Assembly: GCF_002796975.1 (NCBI RefSeq)
Contig: NZ_PEKV01000001.1
Location: 24,483 to 87,717, forward strand
Length of the DNA: 63,235 nt
Reading direction: 5' to 3'
Source: Ferrovibrio sp.
GTDB lineage: Bacteria; Pseudomonadota; Alphaproteobacteria; Ferrovibrionales; Ferrovibrionaceae
The notes below the pieces were generated by a model that had not been told where the DNA came from, made no database searches, and saw only the letters and a list, made by a program, of their open reading frames with translations. The position numbers were made by a program, and so were the translations under genes. Below are positions 36,582 to 46,070 of this stretch, piece by piece; positions within the stretch are counted from its first letter, which is position 1; every line of letters starts with the position of its first letter.

Positions 36582-36895
36582 GACTTCACCTTTCCGCCCA
36601 TTGATGCGGCGGCGCCGTCGATGAAGGCCGCCAGCTTCACGTCGCGCTCGCTCAGGCCACCCGCATCATGCGTGGTCAGCGTGATCTCGACGCGATTGTA
36701 GACGTTGAACCATTCGGGATGATGATCGGCCTTGTCGGCCTGGATGGCGACGCGGGTCATGAAGCCGAAGGCGGTGTTGAAATCGGCGAAGACGAAAGTC
36801 TTCACGATGGCATCGCGGCCTTTGACTTCCTGCCAGCCGGCCAGTGCCTGCAATGCAGCCTGGCGGGCGGCACCTTCCAGTTTCGCAATGGCCAT
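36578..36895 (-). CDS. Pterin-4a-carbinolamine dehydratase
   Basis: The 105-residue protein is a PCD/DCoH homologue that dehydrates 4a-hydroxytetrahydrobiopterin to recycle the cofactor of aromatic amino acid hydroxylases. The hallmark [19 protein letters not shown], with the active-site HHPEW, and the N-terminal [17 protein letters not shown] are present. The stop codon overlaps the SCO start (ATGA). No phenylalanine hydroxylase gene is present in the window. Some relatives have a cofactor role for molybdopterin. Confidence 0.92.
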   Translation of the reverse strand: MAIAKLEGAARQAALQALAGWQEVKGRDAIVKTFVFADFNTAFGFMTRVAIQADKADHHPEWFNVYNRVEITLTTHDAGGLSERDVKLAAFIDGAAASMGGKVKS

Positions 36896-37018
36896 GTCAT
36901 CCTCCTCACGGCTTCGTCTTCACGGGGCTGTGAAGATGCGCCCTGATTTCCGGCGCAGAAAGTAACGCGCCGGATATGCCGGTTCAACCTTGCCTGTTCC
37001 GCTGAGACCTTCTGCCGC

Positions 37019-37426
37019 ATGACCGATGTCGCCAAACTGACCGCGCCCAGCCTGGACGATCTCGCCGCGATTGCCGAGGCCGAGCTGAAACGCCTGCGCC
37101 CCGCGCTGGGCCGCTATATCGACGGTGTGCCGATCCAGGTGGCGGAATTTCCCGATGACGAGGTGCTGCAGGAAATGGGCTGCGAGACGCCGTTCGACCT
37201 GCTCGGGCTCTATACCGGCGGCAGCTTCCTGACCGAGCAGCGCGGCGAGACCGGCACGATGCCGGCGATGATCTTCCTCTATCGCCGGCCGCTGCTGGAT
37301 TACTGGTGCGAGAACGGCGACTCCCTGCGCCATGTCGTGCGCCATGTGCTGATCCACGAGATCGGCCATCATGTCGGCCTGTCGGACGACGACATGGACC
37401 GCATCGAAGCCAGCGTTCCCGATTAG
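37019..37426 (+). CDS. Zincin-like metallopeptidase family protein
   Basis: The 135-residue protein carries the zinc-protease motif HEIGHH at about 113-118, in HVLIHEIGHHVGLSDDDMDRIE, and the conserved LLGLYTGGSF and MIFLYRRPLLDYWCE segments of the minimal-zincin family (COG3824 type). The domain is compact and cytoplasmic with no signal peptide. Substrate unknown. It starts at ATG 37019 and ends 3 bp from the convergent stop of the histidine kinase. Confidence 0.85.
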   Translation: MTDVAKLTAPSLDDLAAIAEAELKRLRPALGRYIDGVPIQVAEFPDDEVLQEMGCETPFDLLGLYTGGSFLTEQRGETGTMPAMIFLYRRPLLDYWCENGDSLRHVVRHVLIHEIGHHVGLSDDDMDRIEASVPD

Positions 37427-37429
37427 CGT

Positions 37430-38851
37430 TTAATCCGCTGCACTATCCCGCGCATGACCGCGCGGCAGCGTGACGATGGCACGCGTGCCACGACCGGGCA
37501 CGGAATCGAGTTCGAGCGGTGCGCCATGCAGTTCGGCCAGGCTGTTGGCCAGCGCCAGACCCAGCCCGGTGCCGCGTTCGCTGTCGGCCACCATGCCGCT
37601 GACCTGGCCGAACGGCGTCATCGCGATCTGCATCTGTTCGGTCGTCATGCCCGGACCGTTGTCGCTGATGACGAAGCGGATGTGACGCTCGCCGGCTTCG
37701 GCGACGATGCCGACCTCGCCGCCGGGCGGCGAGAATTTCAGCGCATTCGACAGCAGGTTGACCAGCATCTGCTTGATCGCGCGCGCATCGCCGAAGACCG
37801 ATGGCAGATCCGGCGGCACATCGACCGCAACCCGCGTGCCGCGCATATGCGAGAGGCCGGACACCAGCACGAGGCTGGCGCGCGCCAGTTCGTGCGGCGC
37901 CAGATGCTCGCGATGCAGCTCCATGCGGCCGGCCTCGACCTTGGAGAGATCGAGCACGTCGTTGATCAGCGACAGCAGATGCTGGCCGCTTTCGCGGATG
38001 TCGCGCGCATATTCCATGTATTTATTGTGGCCAAGCGGGCCGAAAATCTGCCGCTCCAGCACCTCGCCGAAACCGATCACGGCATTCAGCGGCGTACGCA
38101 GCTCATGGCTGACATGGGCGACGAAATCGCTTTTGACACGGGCGGCCTGCTCGGCCTGCATCTGCGCTTCCGCGGCGCGACGCAACGCCTGTTCCAGCCG
38201 GGCGGCCTGCTGTTCGGCGGCGCGGCGGCCGAGATAGGTGACGCGGCGCTGGCGTTCGTAGATGTAGTTCGAGAAGAAGCCGATCGCAAAAGCCGTCATC
38301 ATGATCAGCTGGTAAACGACGAAATCCTCCTGCGTGCCGAGGCCGAAGGCGAGGTAGGCAGCATCCAGCAGCGCCACCACGATCAGCACCGACAGCGAGG
38401 CACGCAGCGTGCCCAGGCGCAGCACCACGAAGATGCCGATGATGATCAGGATGACGCAGTCGAGATAGAGCGGCAGCAGCTGCGGCGGCGCCAGCGCGAC
38501 AATACCGATATAGCCGATGCCGACCGAGAGTGCGCCGATCTGCATGACCAGTTGGTGATGCGGCTGCACGCGCGGGGAATATGAGGCAGCGAAGGCCGCC
38601 AGCAGCACCAGGATGCTGGTGCCGCGGATGACACTCATCGCCAGCGCGGCTGGTGCGAACAGCCAGTCGGTGATGCCGAAGCTGGCGAACAGCACGGCGG
38701 CCAGGCCGAGTGCCAGCCGCGCATAGACGATCGCGCTCGGCCCCTCGGCCTGCTGGAACTCGCGCTCCTTGGCCGCATCGGCAAAAGCAGTGTCGTACCA
38801 GCGCAGGGCGGTCGCAGACGAGTATACGGAGGTGTTCGGAGAAACAGTCAT
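37430..38851 (-). CDS. Membrane sensor histidine kinase
   Basis: The 473-residue kinase has about six hydrophobic segments (residues 40-195), a coiled-coil linker rich in Ala/Gln/Arg, HisKA with His249 in AHVSHELRTPLNAVIGFGEV, and an HATPase with LVNLLSNALKFSPPGG, ISDNGPGM and GTGLGLALAN. No receiver or PAS domain. The membrane sensor does not match a family I can name, and no response regulator is adjacent, so it is an orphan kinase. Start at ATG 38851; a TTG 12 bp upstream lacks a ribosome site. Confidence 0.88.
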   Translation of the reverse strand: MTVSPNTSVYSSATALRWYDTAFADAAKEREFQQAEGPSAIVYARLALGLAAVLFASFGITDWLFAPAALAMSVIRGTSILVLLAAFAASYSPRVQPHHQLVMQIGALSVGIGYIGIVALAPPQLLPLYLDCVILIIIGIFVVLRLGTLRASLSVLIVVALLDAAYLAFGLGTQEDFVVYQLIMMTAFAIGFFSNYIYERQRRVTYLGRRAAEQQAARLEQALRRAAEAQMQAEQAARVKSDFVAHVSHELRTPLNAVIGFGEVLERQIFGPLGHNKYMEYARDIRESGQHLLSLINDVLDLSKVEAGRMELHREHLAPHELARASLVLVSGLSHMRGTRVAVDVPPDLPSVFGDARAIKQMLVNLLSNALKFSPPGGEVGIVAEAGERHIRFVISDNGPGMTTEQMQIAMTPFGQVSGMVADSERGTGLGLALANSLAELHGAPLELDSVPGRGTRAIVTLPRGHARDSAAD

Positions 38852-38977
38852 GGCGGGTGACAAGAACTAGTCATACCCGCCACTTGCCCGCAACCGGGAA
38901 TCAAGACACGGAACCAGTTTCAACCTCTGCGGCGCATAGCCACACAGAATCTAAGCCGCGAGTATCAGGTCTGCAGG

Positions 38978-39685
38978 TCATGATTTAAGCAGGCGTTCGA
39001 CGAAGGTTGGTACCACTTCTGTCGCCGGACCGTATATTTTCTCGGCGAACAGCGAAAAGCCGTCGGAAGGGTCGAGATTGAGTTCGACCGTATGGGCTAT
39101 GCCGCGCCGGCGCACATCGGCGACGAATCCGGCCGCCGGATAGACCTGACCCGAGGTGCCGATCGAGACGAACAGGTCGCACAGCGCCAGCGCGTCGTAG
39201 ACCGCCTCCATGTAGAGCGGCATTTCGCCGAACCAGACCACATGCGGACGCAGCCGGCCGGTGGTGGCGCAGGCCGGACAGGTGGTGGCGAGATCGAGAT
39301 CCTCGCGCCAGGCCCGCACGGCATCGCAGGCCTCGCAGCGGATCTTCAGCAGCTCGCCATGCATGTGCAGCAGCTTGCGCGAGCCGGCGCGCTCATGCAG
39401 ATCATCGACATTCTGCGTCACCAGCAAAAAGTCGCCGTCGAACCTCTGCTCCAGGTCCGCCAGCGCCACATGCGCTGCATTGGGCATGGCTTCGACCAGG
39501 TTCCTGCGTCGCGCATTGTAGAAGTCATGCACCAGCACGGGGTTGCGCGCGAAGCCTTCCGGCGTCGCCACATCGTTGAGATCGTATTTGGTCCAGAGGC
39601 CGTCCTTGTCGCGGAAGGTGCCCAGACCTGATTCGGCCGAGATACCGGCGCCGGTCAGGACAACAATCGACTTAGGTCGCGTCAC
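38978..39685 (-). CDS. cobB: NAD-dependent protein deacylase, sirtuin class III
   Basis: The 235-residue Sir2-family protein has [20 protein letters not shown], the catalytic His in [20 protein letters not shown], and a zinc site with CEACDAV and CPACATTG. The Tyr-x2-Arg pair in [10 protein letters not shown] matches SIRT5/CobB, in which it binds acidic acyl groups, so removal of succinyl or malonyl as well as acetyl groups is expected. It begins 4 bp inside the thpR stop (ATGA), so the two genes are translationally coupled. Confidence 0.93.
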   Translation of the reverse strand: MTRPKSIVVLTGAGISAESGLGTFRDKDGLWTKYDLNDVATPEGFARNPVLVHDFYNARRRNLVEAMPNAAHVALADLEQRFDGDFLLVTQNVDDLHERAGSRKLLHMHGELLKIRCEACDAVRAWREDLDLATTCPACATTGRLRPHVVWFGEMPLYMEAVYDALALCDLFVSIGTSGQVYPAAGFVADVRRRGIAHTVELNLDPSDGFSLFAEKIYGPATEVVPTFVERLLKS

Positions 39686-40329
39686 TCAGCACCGTAGGCC
39701 GCCGCTTCCGCCTTGTCCCAGTCGCCGTGATCCTGATCCCAGGCATCCGCCTCATCGGCCATCCAGTCGTGTTCGGCATCTTCGGCGATGCCGCCGTCGA
39801 GGCGATAGACCTGTTCCGGCGTATAGATCGCGCCCGACGAGGACAGGAAGCTGGAATAGAGTGTGAAGCGGTCGCAGCGAGTGCGCGGACCGGCATAGAG
39901 CGCATGATGGCTCAGGAAGGCGCCGATGCGATCGAGCGGTGCATTGTTCAGTCGCGCCAGCGTGACATGCGGCGCAAACTTGCGGCGATCGGGCGCGATG
40001 CCGGAGCGCAGCACGGCATTGTCGACCTTTTCCTGCAGGCGGTTGAGCGCCGCATTGGGGCGCACGCCAACCCAGAGCGAGTTGGCCTTGCGCTTGTCGC
40101 CGAAGGTGCCGACGCCGAACAGTTCGAGGTCGAAATCCGGCATCGTGATGGTGGCGAGGGCGTCCGACACCGTGCGGGCGGTGCGGCCGTCGACTTCGCC
40201 GATAAAGCGAAGCGTGAGGTGAAACTGGTCGGGATTGACCCAGCGCGCGCCAGGCACGCCAGCGCAGAGTGCGGCCAGCGAACGGCGAATCTCTTCGGGG
40301 AAACTCAGGGCGACGAACAAGCGGATCAT
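39682..40329 (-). CDS. thpR: RNA 2',3'-cyclic phosphodiesterase (2'-5' RNA ligase family)
   Basis: The 215-residue protein has the two HxTx motifs of the 2H phosphoesterases: [12 protein letters not shown] at about 36-47 and [10 protein letters not shown] at about 124-133. The core ends near residue 175. A tail of roughly 40 residues follows with many Asp/Glu/Trp ([20 protein letters not shown]), not typical for the family. It may act on RNA ends or tRNA halves. Co-translated with cobB by a 4-bp overlap. Confidence 0.88.
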   Translation of the reverse strand: MIRLFVALSFPEEIRRSLAALCAGVPGARWVNPDQFHLTLRFIGEVDGRTARTVSDALATITMPDFDLELFGVGTFGDKRKANSLWVGVRPNAALNRLQEKVDNAVLRSGIAPDRRKFAPHVTLARLNNAPLDRIGAFLSHHALYAGPRTRCDRFTLYSSFLSSSGAIYTPEQVYRLDGGIAEDAEHDWMADEADAWDQDHGDWDKAEAAAYGAE

Positions 40330-40380
40330 GGCTGGGCCCTCCGCTGAAAGTGACCTTGCGGCCCGGAACGAACGCTGAGG

Positions 40381-41439
40381 TTATGCGCTCGGGTTCGGAT
40401 ATTCGCGGTGTATCGCTTCGATCCCGTCGAGTACCTCCTTCGAGAGTTTCACGTTGATGCTGTCGATATCGGCCTTCAGCTGTTCCATGCTGGTGGCGCC
40501 GATGATGTTGCTGGCCACGAAGGGCTTGGCATTTACGAAGGCCAGCGCCATCTGCGACGGATCGAGGCCGTGCTGCTGCGCCAGCGCCACATACTTTTCC
40601 GTCGCCTTCTCGACGCGCGGATTGCTGTAGCGCGTGAAACGGCTGAACAGCGTGAGGCGCGCGCCCGGCGGCTTGGCGCCGCCGAGATACTTGCCGCTGA
40701 GCACGCCCATGGCGAGCGGCGAATAGGCCAGCAGGCCGACCTCTTCCATCCTGGTGACTTCAGACAGCGAGGATTCGTACCAGCGATTGAGCAGGCTGTA
40801 GGGATTCTGGATCGACACGAGGCGCGGCCGGGCTTTGTCGGCATCGGCATCCTTCAGATGCTGCATCACGCCCCAGGCGGTTTCGTTTGACACGCCCATA
40901 TGGCGGATCTTGCCGGCCTTCACCAGCTCACCCATCGCATCCAGCGTTTCGGCGATGGCAATCGAGGCTTCGTCGTTCCACGGATATTCGGCGCGGCCGA
41001 AATTGGTCGTCAGGCGGTCCGGCCAGTGCGTCTGATAGAGATCGATATAGTCGGTCTGCAGACGCTTCAGGCTCTTGTCGACCGCTTCGAAAATCTGCTT
41101 GCGGCCTAAATTCGGCGGCTGCTTGTCATTGCGCAGCCAGTCGAACTCACCGCGCGGACCGCCGCCACGCCCGGCCACCTTGGTGGCCAGCACGATCTTG
41201 TCGCGATCCTTGCGCTTCTTCAGCCAGGTGCCGATGTAGCTCTCGGTGCGGCCCTGCGTTTCAGCCTTGGGCGGCACCGGATACATCTCGGCGGCATCGA
41301 TGAAGTTGATGCCGTGGTCCAGCGCATAATCCAGCTGGGCATGCGCCTCGGCTTCGGTGTTCTGCTCGCCCCAGGTCATGGTTCCAAGACAGATCAGGCT
41401 GACCTGAATGTCGGTGCGGCCTAAGCGACGGAACTCCAT
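40381..41439 (-). CDS. NADP(H)-dependent aldo-keto reductase, Tas-like
   Basis: The 352-residue protein is a TIM-barrel aldo-keto reductase with the catalytic Asp/Tyr/Lys/His set: DAAEMYPVPPKAETQG (Asp, Tyr), ATKVAGRGGG (Lys) and YQTHWPDR (His). The long PVPPKAETQGRTESYIGTWL segment matches E. coli Tas. Relatives reduce carbonyls with NADPH, and the natural substrate is unknown. The ATG at 41437-41439 follows TTGGGAGTTTGTC. It appears monocistronic. Confidence 0.9.
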   Translation of the reverse strand: MEFRRLGRTDIQVSLICLGTMTWGEQNTEAEAHAQLDYALDHGINFIDAAEMYPVPPKAETQGRTESYIGTWLKKRKDRDKIVLATKVAGRGGGPRGEFDWLRNDKQPPNLGRKQIFEAVDKSLKRLQTDYIDLYQTHWPDRLTTNFGRAEYPWNDEASIAIAETLDAMGELVKAGKIRHMGVSNETAWGVMQHLKDADADKARPRLVSIQNPYSLLNRWYESSLSEVTRMEEVGLLAYSPLAMGVLSGKYLGGAKPPGARLTLFSRFTRYSNPRVEKATEKYVALAQQHGLDPSQMALAFVNAKPFVASNIIGATSMEQLKADIDSINVKLSKEVLDGIEAIHREYPNPSA

Positions 41440-41555
41440 GACAAACTCCCAACTCAATACGGGTATGAAACACCGCCCCAGTTATATGGCGGTGTGTTTC
41501 GGCGATGGGGCCATTTTGTCGGCCAGACTCGGCTTTTTCAACAACGAATTGAGGG

Positions 41556-42212
41556 TTACTGACCCAGGAACCGCAAAATGTGGGGCATGGTGCGGTCTAC
41601 CATGATGGCAACACCCTCGCGGGTCGGATGGATCCCGTCGCTCAGATTCAGCCGGGCCTCGCCGGCCACGCCTTCCAGGAAGAAGGGATAGAGCGGCACG
41701 TTATGCTTGGCGGCCAGATCAGGATAGATGGCGTTGAAGCGGCGGCCGTAATCGGCGCCCAGATTGGGAGCGGCCAGCATGCCCATCAGCAGCACCGGCA
41801 GGTTGGCCTGTTTCAGTTTTGTAAGAATCCCATCCAGATTGGTGCGCGCCTGCTCCGGCGCCAGGCCGCGCAGCATGTCATTGGCGCCCAGTTCGACGAT
41901 CACATGGGTCGGCTTGTCGGCCAGCGCCCAGTCGAGCCGCGACGCCGCCGCCGCCGTGGTATCGCCGGAGACGCCGGCATTCATCACCGTGGCGTGGACG
42001 CCCTTCGCCTTCAGCGCCTTTTCAAGCTGGGCCGGATAGGAGGCATCCGGTGGCAGGCTGTAGCCCGCCACAAGGCTGTCGCCGAACACCAGCAGCTTGA
42101 TGGGCGCCTGAGCATGGGCACCGGCTGACAACAGCGTGATCAGCATCACCGCCAGCAGGACTGCGACATTGTGACAGCCACGGAAAAACCCATATCTTTC
42201 GTATAACTTCAC
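41556..42212 (-). CDS. Periplasmic SGNH esterase/lysophospholipase (TesA family)
   Basis: The 218-residue protein has a signal peptide (hydrophobic VAVLLAVMLITLLSAG, cleavage near AHAQ) and SGNH hydrolase blocks: the Ser46 in LVFGDSLVAGY, Gly in NAGVSGDTT, Asn in LGANDML and Asp-His in DGIHPTREG. TesA-like enzymes hydrolyse thioesters, arylesters and lysophospholipids. I chose GTG 42212 because AGGAAGGCAGATC precedes it; an ATG further up would overlap the divergent ABC gene. The divergent ybbA-ybbP-like pair starts 32 bp away, the same linkage as in E. coli. Confidence 0.88.
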   Translation of the reverse strand: MKLYERYGFFRGCHNVAVLLAVMLITLLSAGAHAQAPIKLLVFGDSLVAGYSLPPDASYPAQLEKALKAKGVHATVMNAGVSGDTTAAAASRLDWALADKPTHVIVELGANDMLRGLAPEQARTNLDGILTKLKQANLPVLLMGMLAAPNLGADYGRRFNAIYPDLAAKHNVPLYPFFLEGVAGEARLNLSDGIHPTREGVAIMVDRTMPHILRFLGQ

Positions 42213-42244
42213 GATCTGCCTTCCTGACGGGGACCTGACCAATA

Positions 42245-42958
42245 ATGGCGTCATCCAGCGCGAACCCCATCGTTCAACTGAACGATGTGCACCTCACTCT
42301 CGCCAGCACGGCCGGGCCGGTCAATATCCTGCGCGGCATTGACCTGGATGTGATGCCGGGCGAGCGCATCGGCATCGTAGGGCCGTCGGGTTCCGGCAAG
42401 TCCACCCTGCTGGCGGTGCTGGCCGGGCTGGAACGCGTTACCAGCGGCAAGGTTCAGGTCGCCGGCGCCGACCTCAATGCGCTGAACGAGGACAGGCTGG
42501 CGCTGTGGCGCCGCAGCCGCGTCGGCATCGTGTTCCAGAGTTTCCATCTGATCCCCACCATGACGGCGCTGGAAAATGTCGCTGTGCCGCTGGAACTGGC
42601 GGGTGCAACTGATGCCACCGAACATGCGCGCGCAGCCCTGGCGCAGGTCGGGCTGGCGCAGCGCGAGACGCATTATCCGGCGCAGCTGTCGGGCGGCGAG
42701 CAGCAGCGTGTGGCGCTGGCCCGCGCCGTGGCGCCGCATCCGGCCCTGCTGCTGGCCGACGAGCCGACCGGCAATCTGGATGGCAGCACCGGCCATGCCA
42801 TCATCGATCTGATGTTCGGCGAAGCGGCAAAGCTGAACTCCACGCTGATCCTGATCACGCATGACGAGAACCTTGCCGCACTCTGTGACCGCGTGGTGCG
42901 CATCGAGGATGGCAAGGTGAAGAGCATCGAGAATCGCACACAGCAGGCGGCCGACTGA
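42245..42958 (+). CDS. ABC transporter ATP-binding protein, YbbA/LolD-like
   Basis: The 237-residue ATPase has Walker A GPSGSGKSTLL, Q-loop VFQSFHLIPTMTALENV, signature LSGGEQQRVALARA, Walker B LLLADEPTGNLD and the switch His in LITHDENLA. It belongs to the MacB/LolD/YbbA group that works with FtsX-type permeases. Its stop shares a base with the start of the permease gene (TGATG), so they form one complex. With the divergent tesA-like gene this repeats the tesA-ybbA-ybbP linkage and suggests a role in envelope lipid handling; the substrate is unproven. Confidence 0.93.
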   Translation: MASSSANPIVQLNDVHLTLASTAGPVNILRGIDLDVMPGERIGIVGPSGSGKSTLLAVLAGLERVTSGKVQVAGADLNALNEDRLALWRRSRVGIVFQSFHLIPTMTALENVAVPLELAGATDATEHARAALAQVGLAQRETHYPAQLSGGEQQRVALARAVAPHPALLLADEPTGNLDGSTGHAIIDLMFGEAAKLNSTLILITHDENLAALCDRVVRIEDGKVKSIENRTQQAAD

Positions 42959-45465
42959 TGCTGTCGCTGCGATTTTCGCTTCGTGAACTGCGCGGCGGCC
43001 TGCGCGGCTTCCGCCTGTTCGTCGCCTGCCTCGGCCTTGGCGTTGCGGTCATTGCCGGTATCGGCACGCTCGGCGCGTCCATCGTCGCCGGTCTGGAACG
43101 CGACGGCCGCAGCCTGCTGGGCGGCGATATCGAATTCCGCCTGATCCATCGCCCGACCACGCCGCAGGAGCAGGCTTTCCTCGAAAGTCAGGGTCAGGTG
43201 TCGCAGGCCGTGCAGATGCGCGCCATGGCGCATGCGCTGCGCAGCGACCAGCGCACGCTGATAGAGCTGAAAGCCGTCGACAACGCCTACCCGCTCTATG
43301 GCCGCATTGATCTGGAACAGCCGGGCAAGCTTTCCGATCTGCTGGCGATGAAGAACGGCGTGCCGGGCGCGGCCGTCGATCCGCAGACACTCATTCGCCT
43401 GGATGCGGCCATCGGCGACAGGCTGAGCATCGGCGAAGCCGAATTCGAGATCCGCGGCGTAATCACGCGTGAACCCGACCGCGCCACCGAAGGCCTGACG
43501 CTCGGCCCGCGCGTCATGATTGCGACCGCAGCGCTCGACGCCACGAAACTCGTACAGCCCGGCACGCTGGCCTATTGGCATTACAGCGTGAAGCTGACCT
43601 CCGGCCTGATGGCACCGCAGATGCAGGAGATGGCCAAGCGCGAGTTTGCCGAATCCGGCTGGCGCATCCGCGACTGGAAGGAAGGCAGCCCCGGCGTGCG
43701 GCGCTTCCTCGACCGCGCCGGTCTGTTCCTCGTGCTGGTCGGGCTCACTGCTCTGTTGATCGGCGGTGTTGGCGTCGCCAACGCGGTCCATGCGCATCTG
43801 AGCGGCAAGACGCCGACGATTGCGACGCTGAAATCGCTCGGTGCCACATCCGGACTCATTTTTCGCGTCTATCTCTGGCAGACGCTGGTGCTGGCGGTGG
43901 TCGGCATCGGTATCGGTCTGGTGGTAGGTGCTGCTTTGCCCAACCTCGCCGCCGGCGCGCTGGCCGAAATCCTGCCGCTGCCGCTGGTGCCGGGTTTCTA
44001 CTGGCAGCCGCTGGCGCTTGCAGCAAGCTACGGCCTGCTGGTGGCGCTGGCCTTCACCATCTGGCCGCTGGCGCGTGCCGCCGAAATTCGGCCGGCCGCC
44101 TTGTATCGCGATCTGGTCGCGCCGGGCCGCCGCCTGCCCCGCCCCGGCTATGTGGTCGCCACGCTGGCACTGTTTGTTGCGCTGGCCGCCCTCGCCATCC
44201 TCGGCACCGAGGAACGCCGCTTCGCGATGTCCTTCGTCTTTGCCGCCGTCATTGCCTTCGTGCTGTTCCGCGTGATCGCCGCCGGCGTGGCGAAAGTGGC
44301 GCGGCGCATCCGCCCGCGCGACGTGCGGCTGAAACTCGCCTTTGCCAGCCTGCACCGGCCGGGTGCCGCCACCGCCGCTTTGCTGTTGTCGCTCGGCGTC
44401 TCACTCACCTTGCTGGTGGCGATCACGCTGGTGGAAAGCAACCTGCATGCCCAGGTCGAGGAACGCCTGCCTGACGAGGCACCGGCCTTCTTCTTTGTCG
44501 ACATCCAGCCGAACCAGATGGACGACTTCCGCGCTACCGTGCTGGGGTCAGCCGGTGCGCGCGACCTTGAAACCGTGCCGAATATGCGCGGCCGCATCAC
44601 ACAGGTGAAGGGCGTCCCCTCGGCGCAGATCGACGTGGCACCGGAACAGCGCTGGGTGCTGCAGGGCGACCGCGGCCTCACTTACGCGCGCGACCTGCCG
44701 GCCGGCTCGACCCTGACGGCCGGGCAATGGTGGCCGCGCGACTATAATGGCCCACCGCTGATCTCCATCGAGGAGAAGGCCGCAGCCGGGCTGAATGTGG
44801 GCGTCGGCGACAAGCTGACGGTGAATGTGCTGGGCCGCGACATCGAGGCCGAGATCGCCAGCATCCGCCGGCTCGACTGGAGTTCGATGGGCATCAATTT
44901 CGTGCTGGTCTTCTCGCCCGGCCTGCTGGAACGCGCACCGCATACCTTCCTCGCCACCGTGAAAGCCGGCCCGGCGGCGGAACTGAACCTGTTCCGCAGT
45001 GTGACGCAGACCTATCCCAATATCTCGGTCGTGCGCATGAAAGATGTACTCACCGAACTGAACACCATCGTGCTGAAACTCGGCGCTGCCGTGCGCGGCG
45101 CAGCTGCGATCACACTGGTCGCCGGACTGATCGTCCTGGCCGGCGCACTGGCTGCCGAACATCGCCGCCGCCTGAAGGAAGGCGCCATATTGAAAGCGCT
45201 GGGTGCGACACGCCGCGACGTGATCCTGGCGCATGTGATCGAATATGGCAGCGTCGGCCTGGTCGGTGCGACGCTGGCCTTCCTGCTCGGCTGGGCGGCG
45301 GCCTGGGCGATGGTGACAGTGATGATGGGCGCACAATTCTACTTCGCACCCGGCGTGGCGGCGGCGACCGCTCTGGGCGGCGTGGCGGCTACCTTGCTGC
45401 TGGGCCTGGCCGGCGCCTGGCAGGCACTGGCGGCGAAACCCGCACCGCTGCTGCGCAGCGTATGA
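42958..45465 (+). CDS. ABC transporter permease, YbbP-like (two FtsX domains)
   Basis: The 835-residue membrane protein has an N-terminal helix (LRGFRLFVACLGLGVAVIAGIG), a large periplasmic domain, an FtsX domain with about four helices near residues 255-385, two more helices to about 440, a second periplasmic domain, and a second FtsX domain at about 700-830. Late helices include GAAAITLVAGLIVLAGALA. This ten-helix layout is typical of YbbP. It is translated after the ATPase by stop/start overlap and precedes a methyltransferase gene with a 4-bp overlap. Confidence 0.92.
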   Translation: MLSLRFSLRELRGGLRGFRLFVACLGLGVAVIAGIGTLGASIVAGLERDGRSLLGGDIEFRLIHRPTTPQEQAFLESQGQVSQAVQMRAMAHALRSDQRTLIELKAVDNAYPLYGRIDLEQPGKLSDLLAMKNGVPGAAVDPQTLIRLDAAIGDRLSIGEAEFEIRGVITREPDRATEGLTLGPRVMIATAALDATKLVQPGTLAYWHYSVKLTSGLMAPQMQEMAKREFAESGWRIRDWKEGSPGVRRFLDRAGLFLVLVGLTALLIGGVGVANAVHAHLSGKTPTIATLKSLGATSGLIFRVYLWQTLVLAVVGIGIGLVVGAALPNLAAGALAEILPLPLVPGFYWQPLALAASYGLLVALAFTIWPLARAAEIRPAALYRDLVAPGRRLPRPGYVVATLALFVALAALAILGTEERRFAMSFVFAAVIAFVLFRVIAAGVAKVARRIRPRDVRLKLAFASLHRPGAATAALLLSLGVSLTLLVAITLVESNLHAQVEERLPDEAPAFFFVDIQPNQMDDFRATVLGSAGARDLETVPNMRGRITQVKGVPSAQIDVAPEQRWVLQGDRGLTYARDLPAGSTLTAGQWWPRDYNGPPLISIEEKAAAGLNVGVGDKLTVNVLGRDIEAEIASIRRLDWSSMGINFVLVFSPGLLERAPHTFLATVKAGPAAELNLFRSVTQTYPNISVVRMKDVLTELNTIVLKLGAAVRGAAAITLVAGLIVLAGALAAEHRRRLKEGAILKALGATRRDVILAHVIEYGSVGLVGATLAFLLGWAAAWAMVTVMMGAQFYFAPGVAAATALGGVAATLLLGLAGAWQALAAKPAPLLRSV

Positions 45466-46070
45466 CGACCGCGCGACCGGAAGACATCGCCGGCATCTAC
45501 GAACGCAAGGCGCGCGAATTCGATACCGGCCGCAGCCGTGTGCTGTTTGAGCGCGCGTGGCTGGAGCGCTTCGCCGCCTTGCTGCCCGAAAACGCCGCCG
45601 TGCTGGATCTAGGCTGCGGCCATGCCGAGCCGATCGCAAGCTGGCTGATCGCGCAGGGTTTCAGCGTCACCGGTGTCGATACATCGCCCAGCCTGCTTGC
45701 GCTCTGCCGCCAGCGCTTCCCGGACCATCATTGGATCAAGGGCGACATGCGCGGCCTTGCACTGGAGCACAGATTCAACGGCATTATCGCCTGGGACAGC
45801 TTTTTCCACCTGTCACATGACGACCAGCGCGCCATGTTCGAGGTCTTCCGCGCCCATGCCGCGCCCGGTGCAGCGCTGATGTTCACCAGCGGGCCTGAAC
45901 ATGGCGAGGCCTTTGGCGACCATGCCGGCGAGGCACTGTATCACGCCAGCCTGGCGCCAGAGGAATACCGCGCATTGCTGTCAGCGGCAGGATTCGATGT
46001 GGTGGGCTACACGGCGAATGACGCCGACTGCACCAGCCATACCGTGTGGCTGGCGCAGCGACAGCGTTAG
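45462..46070 (+). CDS. Class I SAM-dependent methyltransferase
   Basis: The 202-residue protein has a Rossmann methyltransferase fold with the SAM-binding motif AAVLDLGCGHAEPIASWLIA at about 44-63, followed by VTGVDTSPSLLALCRQRFP, IIAWDSFFHL and a Tyr/Phe-rich C-terminal part. Substrate unknown; methyltransferase_11/25 type enzymes act on many small molecules. The ATG at 45462 overlaps the ybbP-like stop by four bases, so it is the third gene of that operon. It ends 4 bp into the convergent MFS gene. Confidence 0.87.
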   Translation: MTTARPEDIAGIYERKAREFDTGRSRVLFERAWLERFAALLPENAAVLDLGCGHAEPIASWLIAQGFSVTGVDTSPSLLALCRQRFPDHHWIKGDMRGLALEHRFNGIIAWDSFFHLSHDDQRAMFEVFRAHAAPGAALMFTSGPEHGEAFGDHAGEALYHASLAPEEYRALLSAAGFDVVGYTANDADCTSHTVWLAQRQR

